Shown here: positions 61,864-64,000 of the stretch, one piece after another
How the letters are laid out: each line of letters opens with the position of its first letter
Position numbering within the stretch: the first letter of the stretch is position 1
Assembly (NCBI GenBank): GCA_010909725.1
Contig: JAACMV010000022.1
Location: 558,001 to 622,000, forward strand
DNA from: Picochlorum sp. 'celeri'
Lineage: Eukaryota; Chlorophyta; Trebouxiophyceae
Length of the DNA stretch: 64,000 bases
Direction of reading: 5' to 3'
The notes under the pieces: generated by a model
Told to the model about the DNA's origin: nothing
The model's database searches: none
What the model saw: the letters and a program-made list of their open reading frames with translations, nothing else
Translations under genes and position numbers: made by a program

Positions 61864-63547
61864 TTACTGAGAGTAGTTCTCTGGGAGAGAGGTTCCTCCG
61901 GATCCAGCCAAAGCGGCTCCGCTCATGTACTCATCAGCAAGCTGCACACGTCTGACATTCTCCTGCTCCTCGACGATCAAGTTTCCGTACTTCATGAGGG
62001 TAGCGAGGGACATGGCTGGCTTCTCGAACTCGACCTTTCCTTCGCGAGAGTTCACAAGGCGGGCTCCAATGTTCTCCACACCAGTGTTTGCGATGAAATC
62101 ACGGACCTTGTCATCATAGACACGGGCACGGAGGGCACCGAAGAAATCAATGGACTGTCCTGGGAAGGCATCGACCAATGTCTCGATATCCTTTGGATCC
62201 ACATTGTCGAACTGGAAGATTCCGGTGCACACTCCGATACGGTCAGAGCGGGTTGGGTTCCAGTAGTACTTCTCCATACGTCCATCACGAATAAGAGGGG
62301 CATAGAGAGTGGAGAAATCGTTACCGGTACAGATGATTGGCACACGTGGAATATCCTCGTTCTTGTACACACCTGGAAGCTGCACATTTGTTGGGTTATC
62401 AGCAATGTTCATCAATGTGGCGTTCACCATCTGGTTGTTCACAGTGTACTGGGTGGCATCTCCCATGCGTCCAGCTCCGGCATCGAGATCGTTAATGAAG
62501 AGAGCACACATCTTTCCCTTCTTGATGATGTCAGATGCCTCACGATAACGCTGACGGATCAACTTTGCTGGCTCTCCGGCGTTTCCAGACTCCAACTCTC
62601 CGGCAGACATGACAATTGGGGCAATGCCGAGCTTCTTGAAGGCAAGACCGCACTGGAAGGTCTTACCCTGTCCCTTTCCTCCCCAAATACCCAAAATCAA
62701 TGGAACCTTAATCTTTGGCAAGTCCAGGAAGTTCTTGGCGACGTGGATGGAGATCTTGTCCAAGAAAGCTGGAGAGATGTAGAATCCATCCTCAATGTTG
62801 TTGAAAGAGCGGGCAGCCTGAGAGAGGTACTCCTCAGAGGAGAGAATGGCATTGTGGGTTCCATCCTGTCCCTGCTGTCCCTGGAAGAGGGAGTCAACCA
62901 TCTGACGTCCACGCTGAATATCCTGCTGATCATCGGACATATCCTGGTCAGCATCAATTCCTCTCCAGCGTCCCTTGTGGGACTTCTGACCGTGGTTGCC
63001 AGAAGCCATGGCAACAGTGCGGGCCTGCAACACAAACACAATACATATTAGTTCAGTTATACCATGTAATTGATAGGCCGACACATGTGGCTCCGTGGCC
63101 TCCTCAGCCAACCCAAACACCCACTCCCTAGTGTGACCCCGAAAAGTCTACTACACCCAGTTCCGTGAACGGGCCCGCCCACAACCACTCCCAGGCCATT
63201 CGTCACAACGGCACCTGCTGCGACATTATTTAACATATACATACCTTGTTGGCACCGAATCTGGATCCCTGGCGGGAAGCGCGGAAACCGACGCTCTTTC
63301 CGGTGATGCTGCATAACACACATGTCGCACATGTCAGAACACTGTCACCCAACTCCGGTTTTCCAAGAGTACTATCACAAAAGCACTGAGCAATAACTCT
63401 TATAGAAGGAAAATTTTGCCTCCGAAGTGCGAATGACTTCCCTCGGAGCCCAAAAACACCGTGGTAGAAACATGGTGCAAGATTCTCCAACAACAAAACA
63501 AACACACGTGAAACATACCTTGCGTTCAAAGTTTGGTGTGCAATCAT
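61864..63547 (-). CDS. RCA: Rubisco activase, beta-type (no redox tail)
   Basis: AAA+ protein that removes inhibitory sugar phosphates from Rubisco in the stroma; 417 aa. Three exons: 63547-63519, 63308-63245 and 63024-61864, with GT-AG introns of 210 nt and 220 nt. Exons 1-2 encode most of the transit peptide ([20 protein letters not shown] start), invisible in any single frame. Walker A is [20 protein letters not shown], Walker [15 protein letters not shown], and the arginine/sensor region [17 protein letters not shown]. The C-terminus ends after [13 protein letters not shown], with none of the paired Cys of redox-regulated alpha isoforms. Codon bias is as strong as in RBCS (AAG, GCC, ATC, TCC). 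Confidence 0.95.
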
Positions 63548-63731
63548 ATTGATAATGTTGAAATATATCCTTGGTTGCAGGAAGAATGCGACAGAAAAAA
63601 AGTATCAATTAGATATGTTGTATTGGAGGACTTTCGCAGGCTTATCATGATCATCACTGACGAATTCGCGGGTCACCAACATGGCCGAGAGATCCACCGA
63701 GATGGAAGATGATCCCAATCAATCTGAGCAT

Positions 63732-64000
63732 TCAATCGAATCCCAATGCCCAATCCCATGACGAGAGCCTTCCCAAGAGATCAACGTTTGAACAAGGCCT
63801 TGTAGAGTTGGGTTGGTACAGAAGGCGCTGCCAAAGCTCTCTAGGTATTCTGACAGTACGTCGCATATGATACGCGGAATACGAACCATTTGGTGAATAA
63901 TAGTGGGATAGCATGTATACGTCGAAAATATCCCGGCAGAAGAGCAGGCAGTGTCCTTTGTCTACCATACTCTCGCAGAGTACGAGAGTTGGGAGGCTGG
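63732..64000 (-). CDS. Partial unknown protein, C-terminus, 5' beyond window
   Basis: An open frame on the minus strand enters from the right edge and stops at TAG/TAA-type stop 63732. It gives ~89 residues with a protein-like composition (LCESMVDKGHCLLFCRDIFD, MLSHYYSPNGSYSAYHMRR, IPRELWQRLLYQPNSTRPC). The ATG at 63968 is probably internal because the frame is open before it. There is no family match I can name. It lies 184 bp upstream of RCA on the same strand, so the RCA promoter would sit in that gap and this gene's 3' UTR. Confidence 0.4.
   Translation of the reverse strand, partial: SLPTLVLCESMVDKGHCLLFCRDIFDVYMLSHYYSPNGSYSAYHMRRTVRIPRELWQRLLYQPNSTRPCSNVDLLGRLSSWDWALGFD

Overview
This window is nuclear DNA from a green alga. 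It carries a nuclear rubisco small-subunit gene with a green-type transit peptide, a green-type rubisco activase, plant-style membrane-anchored diacylglycerol kinase, a catalytically dead FtsH-like plastid ATPase and an ACHT-type thioredoxin. Genes are packed tightly on both strands (often 25-200 bp apart), introns are few and mostly very short (about 55-95 nt, GT-AG), and overall base composition is moderate. This points to a prasinophyte-type alga with a compact genome; I cannot name the species. No bacterial operon, plasmid, phage, CRISPR array, rRNA, tRNA or transposon was found.

Layout. 0-5 kb: the 3' end of CPSF2, then SCFD2-like and NUP88 genes transcribed divergently. 5-9 kb: a secreted Met/His/Asp-rich protein, a block of dense DNA palindromes, RBCS, and an ACHT-like plastid thioredoxin. 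9-22 kb: an amino-acid permease, a CW-SET-SRI H3K36 methyltransferase, an ALMT-like channel, CD2BP2/U5-52K, a CLC channel, a diacylglycerol kinase and RCL1. 22-33 kb: an orphan protein with a triplicated 36-bp repeat, SHMT, MCM10, a secreted GIN-domain protein, REV7, an RMA-type RING ligase, SirB and a second small secreted protein. 33-44 kb: FANCM, RAD50 and the FtsH-like ATPase. 44-49.6 kb: an orphan stretch with two PB1-like proteins, other unrecognised genes and one SRPBCC protein. 49.6-64 kb: RRP12, LTO1, an mTERF-like protein, cytosolic AspRS, a TRAIP-like ligase, the mitochondrial TPP carrier, a Ubl-Myb (telomere-protein-like) gene, RCA, and a partial gene at the right edge.

How genes relate. 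RBCS, RCA and the ACHT-like thioredoxin all serve plastid carbon fixation or its redox control. MCM10, REV7, FANCM, RAD50, TRAIP and possibly the Ubl-Myb gene serve replication and DNA repair; four of them lie within 15 kb. RRP12, RCL1 and LTO1 act in ribosome biogenesis or in maturation of ribosome-linked Fe-S proteins. As eukaryotic neighbours they need not be co-regulated.

Many gene ends given here come from splice junctions I worked out by hand. Several restore family-diagnostic sequence (the RAD50 P-loop, the LTO1 C-terminal tail, the RBCS and RCA transit peptides, the FANCM N-terminus). Introns in RAD50 and FANCM are in frame and free of stops, so naive translation would wrongly include them. 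The most unusual areas are the palindrome block at 6.4-7.0 kb and the 48.2-49.6 kb region, where several short coding exons are hidden.
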